From assembly GCA_038030265.1 (NCBI GenBank), contig CM075943.1, positions 27,156,001-27,220,000 on the forward strand: a stretch of 64,000 nt of DNA, in the 5' to 3' direction. The notes under the pieces are model-generated. The model was not told where the DNA came from. It was given only the letters and a program-made list of their open reading frames with translations, and did not search any database. The stretch is from Corythucha ciliata (lineage: Eukaryota; Arthropoda; Insecta; Hemiptera; Tingidae). Every line of letters begins with the position of its first letter. Position 1 is the stretch's first letter. Shown here piece by piece: positions 10,200 through 21,169 of this stretch. The position numbers and the translations under genes were made by a program.

Positions 10200-12480
10200 C
10201 CTTTCCGTGTCGTCCGGGTAATATCAGTTAATTAGTTTACTTCTTTAATTATAACACCGGCGACAGAAACCCTAGTATCAATTATTTTGTGTATTTTTCA
10301 ATTCATCTGCCGAGCTCCGTTGCAGCGTCGGATCTAGACCTTTAGGGCCCCAGAAGAAGATCAAGAAAAGTTGTATACTGTCGAAAAGTGTCAACAAATA
10401 ATCGGGACATACGCGGATACATCAGACGTGAATGCAGTGGGGTGGATTCCAAGCTGTTTCCCGGGGGCAAATTCGCTCTTTCTAGTTTCTTCTATACAGA
10501 AATACAGGATCCGCATTACAATCGTAGTTTCAAATCCCCAAAATTTGATTTTCTCGACCAATAACGGGTCATTTAGCTGATGATATGGCTGTATGCGCTA
10601 TACAGAGACCCATTTTTCATCACGAACTCACAATGCGATCAGAAATTGCGACTTAGCCTCAAAATATAGAGGTACATTATATAAGCCAAGGACTGACTAG
10701 TTGACTGATGAAAATTTAGTCTTTCAAACTGGATATTTTGCCTCACAAAAATTAAACATTAACCTCATGATTTTGCTCCGTAGGCACACGTTTCGCTACA
10801 AAAATCACAATTTGTCAGTTGTCACAGAAAATCCCACCGTAACGTTCAAACTTTTCCTAGACACTTAGTTCTTCAAGTACTATGTACCATAATAGAGAAG
10901 AATAGAACCAAGAACATCAGCCCTAAGGGTTCCACAATGCTCCTCGCCAGGTGGGGCCTTAAATCGGTAAAGGTAAAATTCAGTTTCTTGGCCAAAAAAC
11001 TGGAAATTTTGTGGCGTGATATTCATACTAGAAAATATTACCCAGTTCCCGGAACCGGTTTACACCGGTTTTGTACATTACACGAGCAATCTTAGCACCT
11101 TGGACTAATTGTTTGGTCACAAAACCGGGAATTTTGACCGGTAACTATCGATTCAGCCCTTTGAACTGGCCCTTGGTTAATGAAACCGTGGTTTTCGCCC
11201 TTCTTTTGGCAATAGTTGCCTCCAATTTTACCTTTTTTTCTTCGTACAACTTTAATTGTTTTCGTTTCCATAATTTAATTCGTTGTGAACAAATATGTTC
11301 ACCAACGCTATAACGCTAGAAAAATTTGATCTTAGCGGTCTTTGATATTTCAATGGAAAAATATACTCCGGCGGTCTTTGATATTTCAACGGAAAAATAT
11401 ACCTACTCCTGTCCAAGAAAAAAACTGCTACAAAATTCGACAAATCCTTTAAATGTAAAATAGATTATGTGATTTTTATCCTCCTACCGCTGATTATGGT
11501 GAGGGGTGGGGGAATTTCAGTCTAGCCCCCCCCCCTTGACGAAATCCTGGATCCGCGCCTGGCTCGTAAATAACTTCACATCTCACTTAATCTGGCTGGG
11601 TTTTTAAGATTTTTTGGTGAGTAAATACATCAAACGTGTTCACATTAAAAATTCGGAAAAGAAGGTTCTTGAAATGTACCTAATCCACCTCCTGAATCGA
11701 AAAGAATTCGTGGGCACTGGGTTATAGCTAGCAAAATTATTATAATTTCGTTGTTAGTGCTACGAACCAATTTATTCTCACAGCTCACAAAATAGCTATT
11801 TTTCAGTTGACCGGGTGTTAAGTTATTTCATTATCAGCGGTTCCTTCCATCTCAAGACCTTACTACTTCTGAAGTTGTTCGTTCGGGAGGCGTCTTTTTA
11901 TACTTTAAATTTTGAATACAGATTCATCACCATCAAAATCTCGGAATGTCACAGATGGAAGAAAAGGCTACGATGCTAACCATATCAACATGGCATTAGA
12001 CGGGACGAAGAGGACTCAAAGGAGATATTTGCACTTTGCCTGCAGTCGTCTGCGCTTGAATGATCCTTATAAATGCTCTTAAATGGTTATTTTCGGCATT
12101 CTAAACTATATCCACATGTATCTGTACGGGGTATAACAATAACAAGGACAGATATTAGTTATGGATCTCGCCAATACCGACACTGATATTAAAGGGTATA
12201 GTCGAGACGAGGTGCTCCGGTAAATTGTATTAATTAATAAAAATTATAAAAATAAGCACTAAAGTATGCAATATAGTAAGTAAGCGCCTCGAACCTTGAA
12301 TGGAACAGAACAAGGCACGATATGAGAGATAGGTAAACAAACTATCCTCATCTGTCGTAATTATTGGTGATCCAGCCGAAATGAACGAGTGAGAGGACCC
12401 GCATTGCGAGGAACTTCGGTAGTCAAAAAGTGGGAAGAAGAAAGGGCGAAACAAAAAAGAAGGCGCTGAGACCGGGAGTT
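10200..12480. other. non-coding stretch
   Basis: No recognisable coding sequence. A 69-codon frame at 10371-10580 and an 80-codon frame at 11071-11313 resemble nothing I know. A GCGTCGGATCTAGACC at about 10326 and a CTGGATCCGCGCCTGG at about 11548 are loosely inverse and could be ends of a decayed element. A C9 run lies just before the latter. Confidence 0.4.
11335..11406 (+). repeat. two tandem copies of a 36-bp unit
   Basis: GCGGTCTTTGATATTTCAA followed by GGAAAAATATACT occurs at 11335-11370 and again at 11371-11406, with one substitution near the middle. Confidence 0.85.
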
Positions 12481-12780
12481 TTTGGGCCAGCACCCGAGCT
12501 CGGGGAAAGTCGTCTCATCGGCGGCAACGCTAGCAAAGGATAAAACCGTGACGAAGAAGGGACGTTTCAGGGGGCAACATGAGAAAACGAGCGAGCACCA
12601 GTCTTTTGTCTTTTCTCTGTTGTGCCCCGACGCCATCCAGTTGCTGATCGCCGGTATCCGGCCGTTCGCTGTGGCTCCTTTGACTCTGTTGTTGAGCGGT
12701 TGTTCCATCGACGGCACACCCGTTGGTCGGACTCCCCCGTCGCGTCCGCGTACGCTCGCGTGAAGTGCGTTTCCATCATA
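12480..12780. other. GC- and CpG-rich patch, possible promoter or 5' exon region
   Basis: Compared with its surroundings this 300-bp stretch is clearly richer in G+C and in CG dinucleotides. It is open in several frames on both strands (83-118 codons), none of which resembles a known protein. A CpG-rich island about 400 bp upstream of the THAP-like exon could be a promoter or non-coding first exon, but I see no clear core promoter motif. Confidence 0.25.
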
Positions 12781-13159
12781 TTTGAGTAACCAGTGACCCC
12801 CATATTAACAACTCGCACTAATGTAATACCGAGCCCTATTAGTCGACCTTAGCGCAATTAATAAATGTACACACTTTTCCACGAGTTATAATGGCAAAAA
12901 AAGAATGAAAATGACGTGAAAATAATCCAAAATTTAACATACCGCTTACACTATCGGTATCACTAGTTTCTCTATGACCGGCAGACAGCGTCTTCCTTAG
13001 CTACAATCGCCAATTGGGAAAGGACACGGCAGGTTACGATCGAGTTGGCGTCAAACCAAAAACGCGAAAAACGTTTTCGACCATTTTGCTGAACCCGTGC
13101 CGTTCTCTGAGCACTAAAACGAAACAGTGAGCTGGCGAGTACCATTAAAGAAATGATAA

Positions 13160-13287
13160 GGCGCTCGTCGGATATCTCTCAAGGGTGAATCCATAGAAAA
13201 CTGCTGTGTCTTCGGTTGCTCTTCCCGTAGTAACCGAGACACCACATTGTCATTTCATTGTTTCCCAATAATTGAGGGTTCAACGCA
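13160..13287 (+). pseudogene. THAP zinc-finger N-terminal half (exon-like fragment)
   Basis: The open frame reads ...ENCCVFGCSSRSNRD then TTLSFHCFP. This is the signature of the start of a THAP domain (C-x2-4-C, then the S-F-H-x-F-P strand) as found in THAP DNA-binding proteins and P-element-type transposases. The frame ends at ...ACG CA followed by GTGAGT at 13288-13293, a strong 5' splice site. The second half (Cys-x2-His) is absent here but a plausible one lies in phase 4.1 kb downstream at 17.4-17.6 kb. The start is odd: three codons before the first Cys, where THAP proteins usually begin with Met, the codon is ATA, and an in-frame stop lies at 13157-13159. So this is either a damaged gene or one whose start lies in another exon. 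The domain identity is more certain than functionality. Confidence 0.6.
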
Positions 13288-13761
13288 GTGAGTGCTCACT
13301 CAAGGCGGGGGGTGCAAAGCTTCGAAGGGGGCACGTCTGATTGGCTCCCCCCGAGATCTGTACCAACCTAACTAACTGTCAACAAAAACGTAAACAAATT
13401 GAATTAATTTTTTTTTCTAAAACTGAATTATTTGTGTTCCTTTTTCTCGTTAATTTAACGAATGAAAATTGTTTTTGTACGAAATTATTAGAGAATACTT
13501 TAATAATTGGCAACATTTTTTTCTATCCAAATTGCGGTCTTTTTTTGAAAAAAATTCCGCTTTTTGTTATTAAAATCAGCTGAAATGAATATTGGAGTGT
13601 GGAAAAATCAATGATTTATCGCTTTCTGCATTTTCTTCGAGTGTAATTTCGTTGTGATTAGAGTGCTGAGGTAATTTTCCCCGTGGTTTTTTCATTTTCA
13701 CATTTTCCGACGTAACGGACACGACGCCGGAAGAGTTGAACTGCATGCTCACTTTAACAAA

Positions 13762-14642
13762 ATGACCAAGTAAGTATCTACATATTTTCAACTTTACTTA
13801 AAATAACTTGCAGGGGGGTATGTATTCCTTATGAACGCAGTTAGTTTCTAGCTCGATCAAATAATCAAATCCCTCCTAATGAATGAAATAAAGTAAACTT
13901 ATTTTAAACTTATGGGGGAGAAGTTGGGTGCCAAACGTTTCTTTAAACGGCAATTAATATTTAGTACTCAGGAAACAGATCTAAGAGAAGCAGCTTTACC
14001 TGCGCATGGTGTTGTAGAAGTGTTTTAGGGCAATCTGGAGGGCTAGTACGTTTTGCACGGAAGTATAATGCGTTCTTAGTGGTAATGCCTAGTATTAGGA
14101 ACCTGGTACTCTGGAAAAAATAGAACTTTCTTTTTATTTTCTAACCAAGCCCAGTAGGCAGAATATCAGTGCGAAAAGATGCCGAAAATTCCAGTACTTG
14201 AGCTACCTCATCCATAGAAACAAGTGGAGACGTGGAGAGTTAGGAAAAAAGTAATCCATTTTATAGGTGATGATGACGTTGTGAAGGTTGATCTATTACT
14301 AATAATAACACAGAAAGAACAGGACAAAACCTTTCTAATTAGTTTGGAAAAAAGTAACTTTTTTTCTCTCTATCTGGGTGCCAGTACCACAAATACAGGG
14401 ATTTCGGGGATATTTTTGCTTGGACGTCCTGCCTAATTGCCTATACTGAAAATACTTCCACGTGTATGAGAAAATACCGATAGTTCCTTTTTCCCAATCT
14501 TTTTGGCTATTTTTTGCCCTTCAGTAAATTGTTGTGTAGCTCTTGGTTGTTTTTCAAGGGGAGGAGGTCGATATATTTCGAGCCCAGTGAGAATCTAACG
14601 ATTCTAATACTTTTTGGCCCTCCATCACCGTGTCAAGCGTAT

Positions 14643-14701
<59 letters not shown>

Positions 14702-15180
14702 TTTCCGATTGAAGAAAAGAAGGGCGCGTTTATTCCTACGAATCACCTCCTTGTTTTTTGTTGGCAAATTGACAGACATAAAAGATCAATGGTTTATATC
14801 CTCTGCTTTCACACACTGTGCTTAATTTGAAATACTCCTAATTGTTACCAAATGTACTTACGTGTTGTCAATTCTCATTGAGTAGTTTGGGAACACTTCA
14901 TCCTATTTAGGAGGGGCAAGGATATCCCTTAGCAATATTTCTAAATTATTTCTTTTTACTAATTGTATATTCCTATTATTTACAGAATGCACTTTCAGCA
15001 CGATAAATGTGAGATCTGTGGGTGTTTACTTCCCGCAGTATTTTCTATTTCTTGTTGCCGATCCTATGTGGTAAGAAACGGTTTTTCAAAACTACTCAGT
15101 ATATTTTATTGACGGGATTAAATTATATTTTCTGTTTTAACCATTAGGTGCACCGTTTGGATTACGTTTTAGAGGAATGA
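13762..15180 (+). CDS. candidate three-exon micro-gene, 41-residue Cys-rich peptide
   Basis: A speculative gene model joins three plus-strand segments: 13762-13769, 14986-15070 and 15148-15180. The ATG lies in a favourable ACAAAATGAC context. Two codons later a GTAAGT donor (13770) opens a 1.2 kb intron closing at TATTTACAG (14985). The middle exon ends at GTG followed by GTAAGA, and a 77-bp intron with a pyrimidine-rich tail ends at ACCATTAG (15147). The last exon reads VHRLDYVLEE and stop. Phases agree at both junctions. The peptide starts MTKMHFQHDKCEICGC, continues with a hydrophobic LLPAVFSIS and has a CC pair, giving five Cys. An AATAAA lies far downstream at about 16494. I recognise no family. 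Alternative: the middle exon could belong to another transcript, since the THAP-like exon at 13287 ends in the same phase. Confidence 0.3.
14645..14701. repeat. (AAT)19 microsatellite
   Basis: Nineteen uninterrupted AAT units, lying inside the first intron of the candidate micro-gene. Confidence 0.98.
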
Positions 15181-17380
15181 GCGGATCCATTTGATTGGAT
15201 GGAACGTCCCATGCCGCGATCATAAGATATGCGTGATCTTCTCTTCGAAGACCAACACTTCATGCCTCCAACTCAACACGGAGGGAGACCGCTGCTTTTT
15301 AATTAAGTTATTCCTATACTTTAAGCTCTACTTTAAGTAGTTTCAGTGCTAGTATTAGCCGTCATCAACCCACGTCAACTGAGGTGAACCACGGGGTCTT
15401 CCTCCTGTATCACCTTCTCCTTCAGACCATCAATTCAAAATTCATTGCTTCCTCAGGGACGCCTGTTTGTAAATTACGGAGGAATAGTCTTCCTTTACAG
15501 TGCGTCCAAAAATTTATTATGCGATTCATCCCACTTCTACTCCAAGCTCTATGATTGGGCGCTAATTGCTATCTAAGTTACCATCATATACGCCATCACT
15601 TCGGCTTGTGCGAGCAATCCTCTTTCTTTTGCCTATCTGCTATACTTTTGGTGTCCTCAGTTCCCTCCTTTCCTCATTAAATTCACGTGATTCTTCTCAG
15701 CCATCGACTTCATCCACTGATAAATCATCCAATTAATCGGTTCGTCTTTCTAATTGCCCAAAGTACAAGCAACTAGCAAGATTCAAATGTTGAAACTCCT
15801 TCACTAAAAAGTTGAGAAAAAAAAACGTGTAAGTTTGGCTCTGGGTAACTGACCAATATGATTGCTCAATGAATTTTAATTCATCAGGTTTTTCACTGTG
15901 GTCTGAAATTTTTGTTCTGAGCAAAACAAAGGCAGATTTTGAGTGGAACTGGGCTAAATTGGTAGGGAATTCGTCGGTGAGAGGTAGGGAGAGGGGTAAC
16001 CGAAGAGTGTAAACGGTGAGGGGAGTCCTTAACAATTATTTGTATTTATTTAATTTTTTCTTGGGGGGGGGGGGCTGGAGCAGATTACGTTGGGCGTTTA
16101 CCAGACCAGCTGTGTGCATAATATTCTTAAGATTGCGCCGGCCCCGGGGGATCTCTCAAAAATTCGAAAGCCTCTCTTAAATTGAAAAACCAACAGTCCG
16201 CCTCCGGGAACCAAAATACCATGTTATGTACGTAAACCTCACCTCCAGATCGCAATTAATTGTTTCCTCCGGAACCTCATAACAAGGCGACCTACAATAC
16301 CTATAATTTTGTAAAATATTGAATAATGAAAGCCGTGATTCGTAATCCCCCCTCAAACTGACGTATTTTCACCCCTTTCTCAGAGCTGTTCTGTTGTTCT
16401 TGAGACGTTCTTCTTGAGATCGTTGCAATGACCATTGTTAATTCTCTTGAAAACCCTCTAAGTCCTTCTCCAATTATAAACTCAGTAGTCTTAAATAAAA
16501 TAGACAGAAGATTATACTAGAGGTCCAAGCTCATGTCCAACTTTCCTCTTTGTACAGAGAGGTTCATTCATGACTTGTCCCTTCGACTAGAGGAAGTACC
16601 AGATCGGGGTGGTAAGAATCGCACAAAGCAATTCACTGACAAGCGCATTATAATTTAATATGAATCTACTATGTATATTTTCTTGAAAGCCTATTTTTCT
16701 GGTGATCTCAAGTCTTAATCATTCCCTGGTGGGGAATTCGACATAATAGGTATAGGTCTGACTCAAGCCAGGTTTTAAAAAAATGAGAGACACCATGAAA
16801 AATATAATTTTCCTCCTGTAAATATGCAATCAAGTCGTTAGGTAGTTTTAGATACTCATACTGAACTGTGAATAGTTATTCAGAGTTATATTACCGTGCG
16901 AGCTATACAAACAACACAATTTTACTCACTTTGCTGCAATATACCACAACCTATTACTACTTGTGAACCGAATTCTTCCACCTACTATTCTGTAATTTGT
17001 ATACGGATTCTCATGTTCTCACATACTATGATGCTTCATGAAGTATTCCTCTTTCATAAACCATTCAAACTTGATCGATGTACCCTGAAAACCACTTGAA
17101 GTATCAACGAAGAAAAGAAAAGAAATTAACTCAATTTGACTTCCTGCCTTTTTTATTTTTGAACTTGGAGCTTCGCGCCAAAAAAAACCAGAGGAGGAGT
17201 GAAAATTAAACAAAAGTACCATGGAAACAAAATTTGGATGAAGAAGGAAGGGGGAAGTGAAGCTAACCTTCCCATTTCCCCCCTAGAAGCTACCTTCCCT
17301 TGGCTTCGAAAATTTAGCGAAGTTTCCCTTCTTTACGACAGTATAGTTATTATTCTATGGTTCAACGGTGTCAGCTATCA
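15181..17380. other. non-coding stretch; possible 3' UTR then intergenic/intron
   Basis: 15180-16050 is relatively C/T-rich with few homopolymer runs and could be the 3' untranslated part of the micro-gene model, with AATAAA near 16494. A 100-codon minus-strand frame (15733-16035) is unrecognised. A G11 run lies at about 16064-16074. Nothing else is seen. Confidence 0.3.
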
Positions 17381-17390
17381 ATTAGCCCAG

Positions 17391-17640
17391 TGTTGGGAGA
17401 AAGTCGACCGCCGAAAGGCTTGGGAGCTTGCGTTTTAGCGCTCCACTGGCTTGGGAGCTTGCGTTATTTATACGTTTGAGTATAGATGTATCAGAAACCA
17501 CGTTCTTCTGTTCTCGTCACTTTAGGCCAACTGACTACTTTTTTCGCATTATGTTACGGACGTTGACCACGAAAAAACAATTTAAAGAAACACAAAACTT
17601 GTTATCATTTAACATACGTAGGGAGTACCGGTTTCATTAA
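17391..17640 (+). pseudogene. THAP zinc-finger C-terminal half (exon-like fragment)
   Basis: The frame reads ...SETTFFCSRHFRPTDYFF, matching the second zinc-ligand pair of THAP domains (the CSxHFxPxDY motif). Candidate 3' splice sites in the phase needed to continue from the THAP-like exon at 13287 occur at CCCAG/TG (17390) and TTTTAG/CG (17438). With the latter, the distance between the second N-terminal Cys and this Cys is 46 residues, inside the usual 35-50. A 31-bp direct duplication (GGCTTGGGAGCTTGCGTT at about 17418 and 17449) disturbs the segment between the candidate acceptors. After the HF motif the frame continues 30 residues without an obvious THAP tail and stops. It is probably an old THAP gene or transposase exon, and perhaps inactive. 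Confidence 0.55.
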
Positions 17641-20200
17641 CACACGACACTAGCGCCGCTAGTGATAGCTACAATCGCCAATAGGTTTTAGTTTTTTTTA
17701 ATCCGCAAATAGTCATTTCGGCCATTTACCTACCTCTCTACTTTTTAGTAGACGGACACAAGAATTCTCGCTATTGGAAGGCCTCCCTCCCCATAAGCCG
17801 CAGACTTTATATGTTGTGCTCATTTTAATTTTCTTCGATTTACCTACCACTGGAAGTACAAAAACCATGCACTGCACGGCATGCACTAAAATGCGTGCTA
17901 TCTTATTCCAATTTCCACATGTCAGATTTTCATTTAGCTGACACTTGTGCGTTGTCTCTTACTATTACAACCCTCCTTCCCCACCAACTCACACACTGCG
18001 CTTTTGTTTTCCATCTACCCCCTCCCCCTCCCCCTCACACCTACATCGGGCTCTTCCACTCTAGTCAATCCCGGTGCACAAGTGATATGCAAGGCGCAGT
18101 GGCAGGGTGGAGGGTAGAGAAGACATGCGATGAAACAAGCAAATCGAGTTAGACTCGAGGAGCCCCGACTCTATAACTCCCCTCGGGGGAGTTTCGAGGT
18201 AAATTCTTGTGGGAAGTGCTTCTATCAATTTATGATTTTACGAGAATGATGGCGAGGGGTCGTGGTGGTGGTGGAGAAAAACGAATTTTGTTAGGAACAG
18301 TTTTCTATGGAAACGCTGTGTACCAGGAATTCTTAAAAACGTTTTAACCCAATATTTACGAAAAAATCCAATGAAGTGCGTAGGGTACGGGCGATGGAAA
18401 GTTAGAATGTGCGGTCTTATAAAATTAATTCTATAATTAATTTACGTTCAAATGGTAAACTATTTCTCGTTTTCTCACATTTGTTTCCACAAAAAACTGG
18501 TAAAAACAGCGTGCATGATTTGATGGTAATTTTTAACATGATCCTGTAAATTAATCACTCTGCAGGTCTCACTCTACCTCGAGAGTTCTTGCATTTTGAA
18601 AATGAGTGGGAATTTATTTCATAAACAGACATAAGTACCTACTATGGGGGGGGGGGGTGTCGATCAATCTTCTTGTGTTGAACTTCTCGCGTAAATTTTC
18701 CCAGGGTGACGTTAAAATCCGCGACTCAACTCTTTTCTCTCTCTTTAATGTAAAGCGTGTGGTGAATACGTGAAGAGTATTATTTCCCCGATTGCTTGTT
18801 ACAGCCAACCATAAGCCCCCCCTCGCCACGGCCACTCCAGTCTATCCCATAGAGAAGCAATTTCCTTCGAAATCTGAGTTTTCATTTCTCAGCGTCTTAA
18901 GTTCACCGCAGCCTGTAAACCTGATGGTGTAGCTAAAATTGGCGGAGTTAATTGCGCAATTAAATACGTTGCGTAGATACCGCATGTTTCTCCCATGGAT
19001 GGCTCGGTTGGGCGTTCACCTTATACTAGGCTCGCGATGTTGCGTAATTAATGCCATGCATGAGACGTTGAAAATGGCTGTAAATTTCCTCGCCTCTTGC
19101 GCTCTTGCTTGTCTCGCTGCCAAATTTTCGTTTTAAATTTTTCTTTTGCAGTTTTATCCGGCGATGAAGTGACGCCGCGATTGGGAGTGGTGCCTTATTG
19201 GGCAGTGGCTCGAATTCGGCCTGCAAGTACTGGGTGGTGGGGAGGTTGATCACCTGAAGAAACTTTCTTCCATCGTTAGACTACCTGAATTATAGGCTGC
19301 TCAGTTGCGTTTAGAATGCGGAACGTGTGCTTCCGCTGAAATTGAGTGGAGAAACCCTCTCAGGCTCCCATCCCTCCCTCTTATTTAGTTCGCCGATAAA
19401 GGCTGAAGTTGGTGGATGGAAGCGCCTACAACTTTCCTAATAATAAAAGCTGAAGTTGACGGGGATTCAGCACCCCTCGTCACCAAGGGCTAGCCCCTGC
19501 CAGTACCAAGCCGACTGAGTAAATATTAAAGAAGGATGCGTTACGCGAGAACGTCAGGAAAGTCATTTGCCACACGGCACCACACTTTCCATTTCGATTT
19601 TGGGGGCGGATGCAGATTTTTCATCTTCATTGCGTGATGTGTCTCCACTCAAAATTTCCCACTTATAGCGCCATATCTCTTGCTGTTTTATTGCTTGACG
19701 TGCATTTGTGGAAAAATAAAAAATTCCTTCTAGGGGGAGATGGAATGATGGAAGTGGTTGAGTGAATGAGGGCGAGAAAATAAGGATGAGTGCAAGCGAG
19801 TGGGAGATAAAGTAGGAAGGAAAAGTCACGTATGCGTGACGTGCAGAGAACAAGACCTGGGCAATTCCCTCCCCCCTCCCTGCTTCACCACATTTGCAAA
19901 ATCCCTTCGCTCCTCCTCTATCGTCATGTTCTTCCAACTAAGTTAAAGGAATGTTCCTTCAGCAACTTTTTATTCGAAATAAGTTCAACAATTACAGCGA
20001 TTTTTCCCTTTTGGTATCAGACAGCGTAATGCGGATTCCTCACGGGGCCTTCATACTTCGTACATTTTTTGTTTACGACGAACGAAGCATTTTTATATCC
20101 AATAGCGAGAACAAACTTCCAGTTATAGGGCTGAACAGTAGCTAGGCAATGACCCGCACGACCTACACATGTTACTTTTTAGTGCCTAACTTTCAGGTTC
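17641..20200. other. non-coding stretch
   Basis: A 16-bp AGCTACAATCGCCAAT at 17667 also occurs in direct orientation at 12999 (15 of the 16 bases plus flanking similarity), upstream of the THAP-like exon. A good 3' splice-like TTTTTCTTTTGCAG lies at 19151, followed by 32 open codons with no recognisable protein. A G11 run occurs at about 18646. I see no supported gene. Confidence 0.35.
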
Positions 20201-20204
20201 TTTT

Positions 20205-20935
20205 GTGTTAAGCTGCGTATACACTTGCGAGCCGAGCGGCTCGTGAGCCGCTCTAAACAGGCTCGAAGCGTGTTTTTGTTACGACGAGCACGTTTTGAGC
20301 GGCTCGCGAGCCGTTCGTACTAGGCTCCATCTCCTGTCGGTTTTTCACTCAACATCAAAGGAATTGGTTCGTCAAGTTGGGACGGGCTTTTAGTAGGCTC
20401 AGAGCGCGCTCGAGACAAAAGCGTGAAGAGGGGGCATTTCTTTGAGGGGAACTTTGTCATCTCCCTTTTTCAGTTACCGGGTTTTTTGTTTTTCTCTGTT
20501 TTCACCATTGTCGTTGTCGTCGTCCTAATGGAATGGTCAGAGGAGAGGCAAATTTCTCTAATTGAGGCCTACAAAAACCATCCCAATTCATGGGACCCGA
20601 AACCCATTTTTTTCTTTTTCGATACAAATCCGTTTGCCCCCACTGACCACGCGATTTCCTTTTTTTGGGGCTCTGCACACTAGCCATTATACGCCGCACC
20701 GATCATAAAAAAGAGCGATGTAGTATCCTTCACATCATGCACCAGCGACTCTGTCCACCACTGAGAAATAATAAATACACTTCATACGGCAGCTCTCGGC
20801 TCGTCCCATGCTCACAGTTTTCCCCCGGCTTGAGAGAAACAACATTTCAGCGAGCGTGCTCTGAACATGCTCAGAGCACGCTCGGAGCCTCCAACGAGCG
20901 GCTCGCGCCTAACGGCTCGGCGCTAATGGCGTTCA
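20205..20935. repeat. foldback-like region with CGAGCGGCTCG motifs
   Basis: GAGCCGAGCGGCTCG and related palindromic motifs cluster at 20225-20310 and again at 20780-20920 in opposite arrangement, including AACGAGCGGCTCGCG and GAGCACGCTCGGAGC. Repeated short GC-rich motifs near both ends of an AT-richer centre suggest a decayed MITE with subterminal repeats. The left end may be TGCGTATACACTTGCGAGCC; the right end was not found. Confidence 0.45.
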
Positions 20936-21004
20936 AGCTCGACCGTGTAGCTACCGGAGGGACGCTACTGGCGTTCAAGATCGACCGTGTAGCTACCGGA
21001 GGGG
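20921..21004 (+). repeat. two tandem copies of a 42-bp unit
   Basis: CGCTAATGGCGTTCAAGCTC through ACCGGAGGGA at 20921-20962 is repeated at 20963-21004 with two or three substitutions. The overlapping 166-codon frame (20665-21165) therefore contains an internal repeat and looks fortuitous. Confidence 0.85.
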
Positions 21005-21169
21005 TTATACCCCTGCCTTATTACTTTTTAATGACGCAAATTTTCAGAGCAAGATTCGCCTATCAGAGTAGGTGTAACACTGGCTCACGCCCCGACAAAT
21101 GGTACGATCTCAACAAGAGAAAAGGTCAATCACGCAAAAAAGGTCGCTCGAGGTCGAGTTTCTGACTTT

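Noticed and set aside
19137..19250. A coding exon after the strong acceptor TTTTTCTTTTGCAG
   Set aside because: The open frame after it is 32 codons with no recognisable protein and no clear donor.
20665..21165. A 166-codon plus-strand frame
   Set aside because: It spans decayed repeat motifs and a 42-bp tandem duplication and resembles no protein family.
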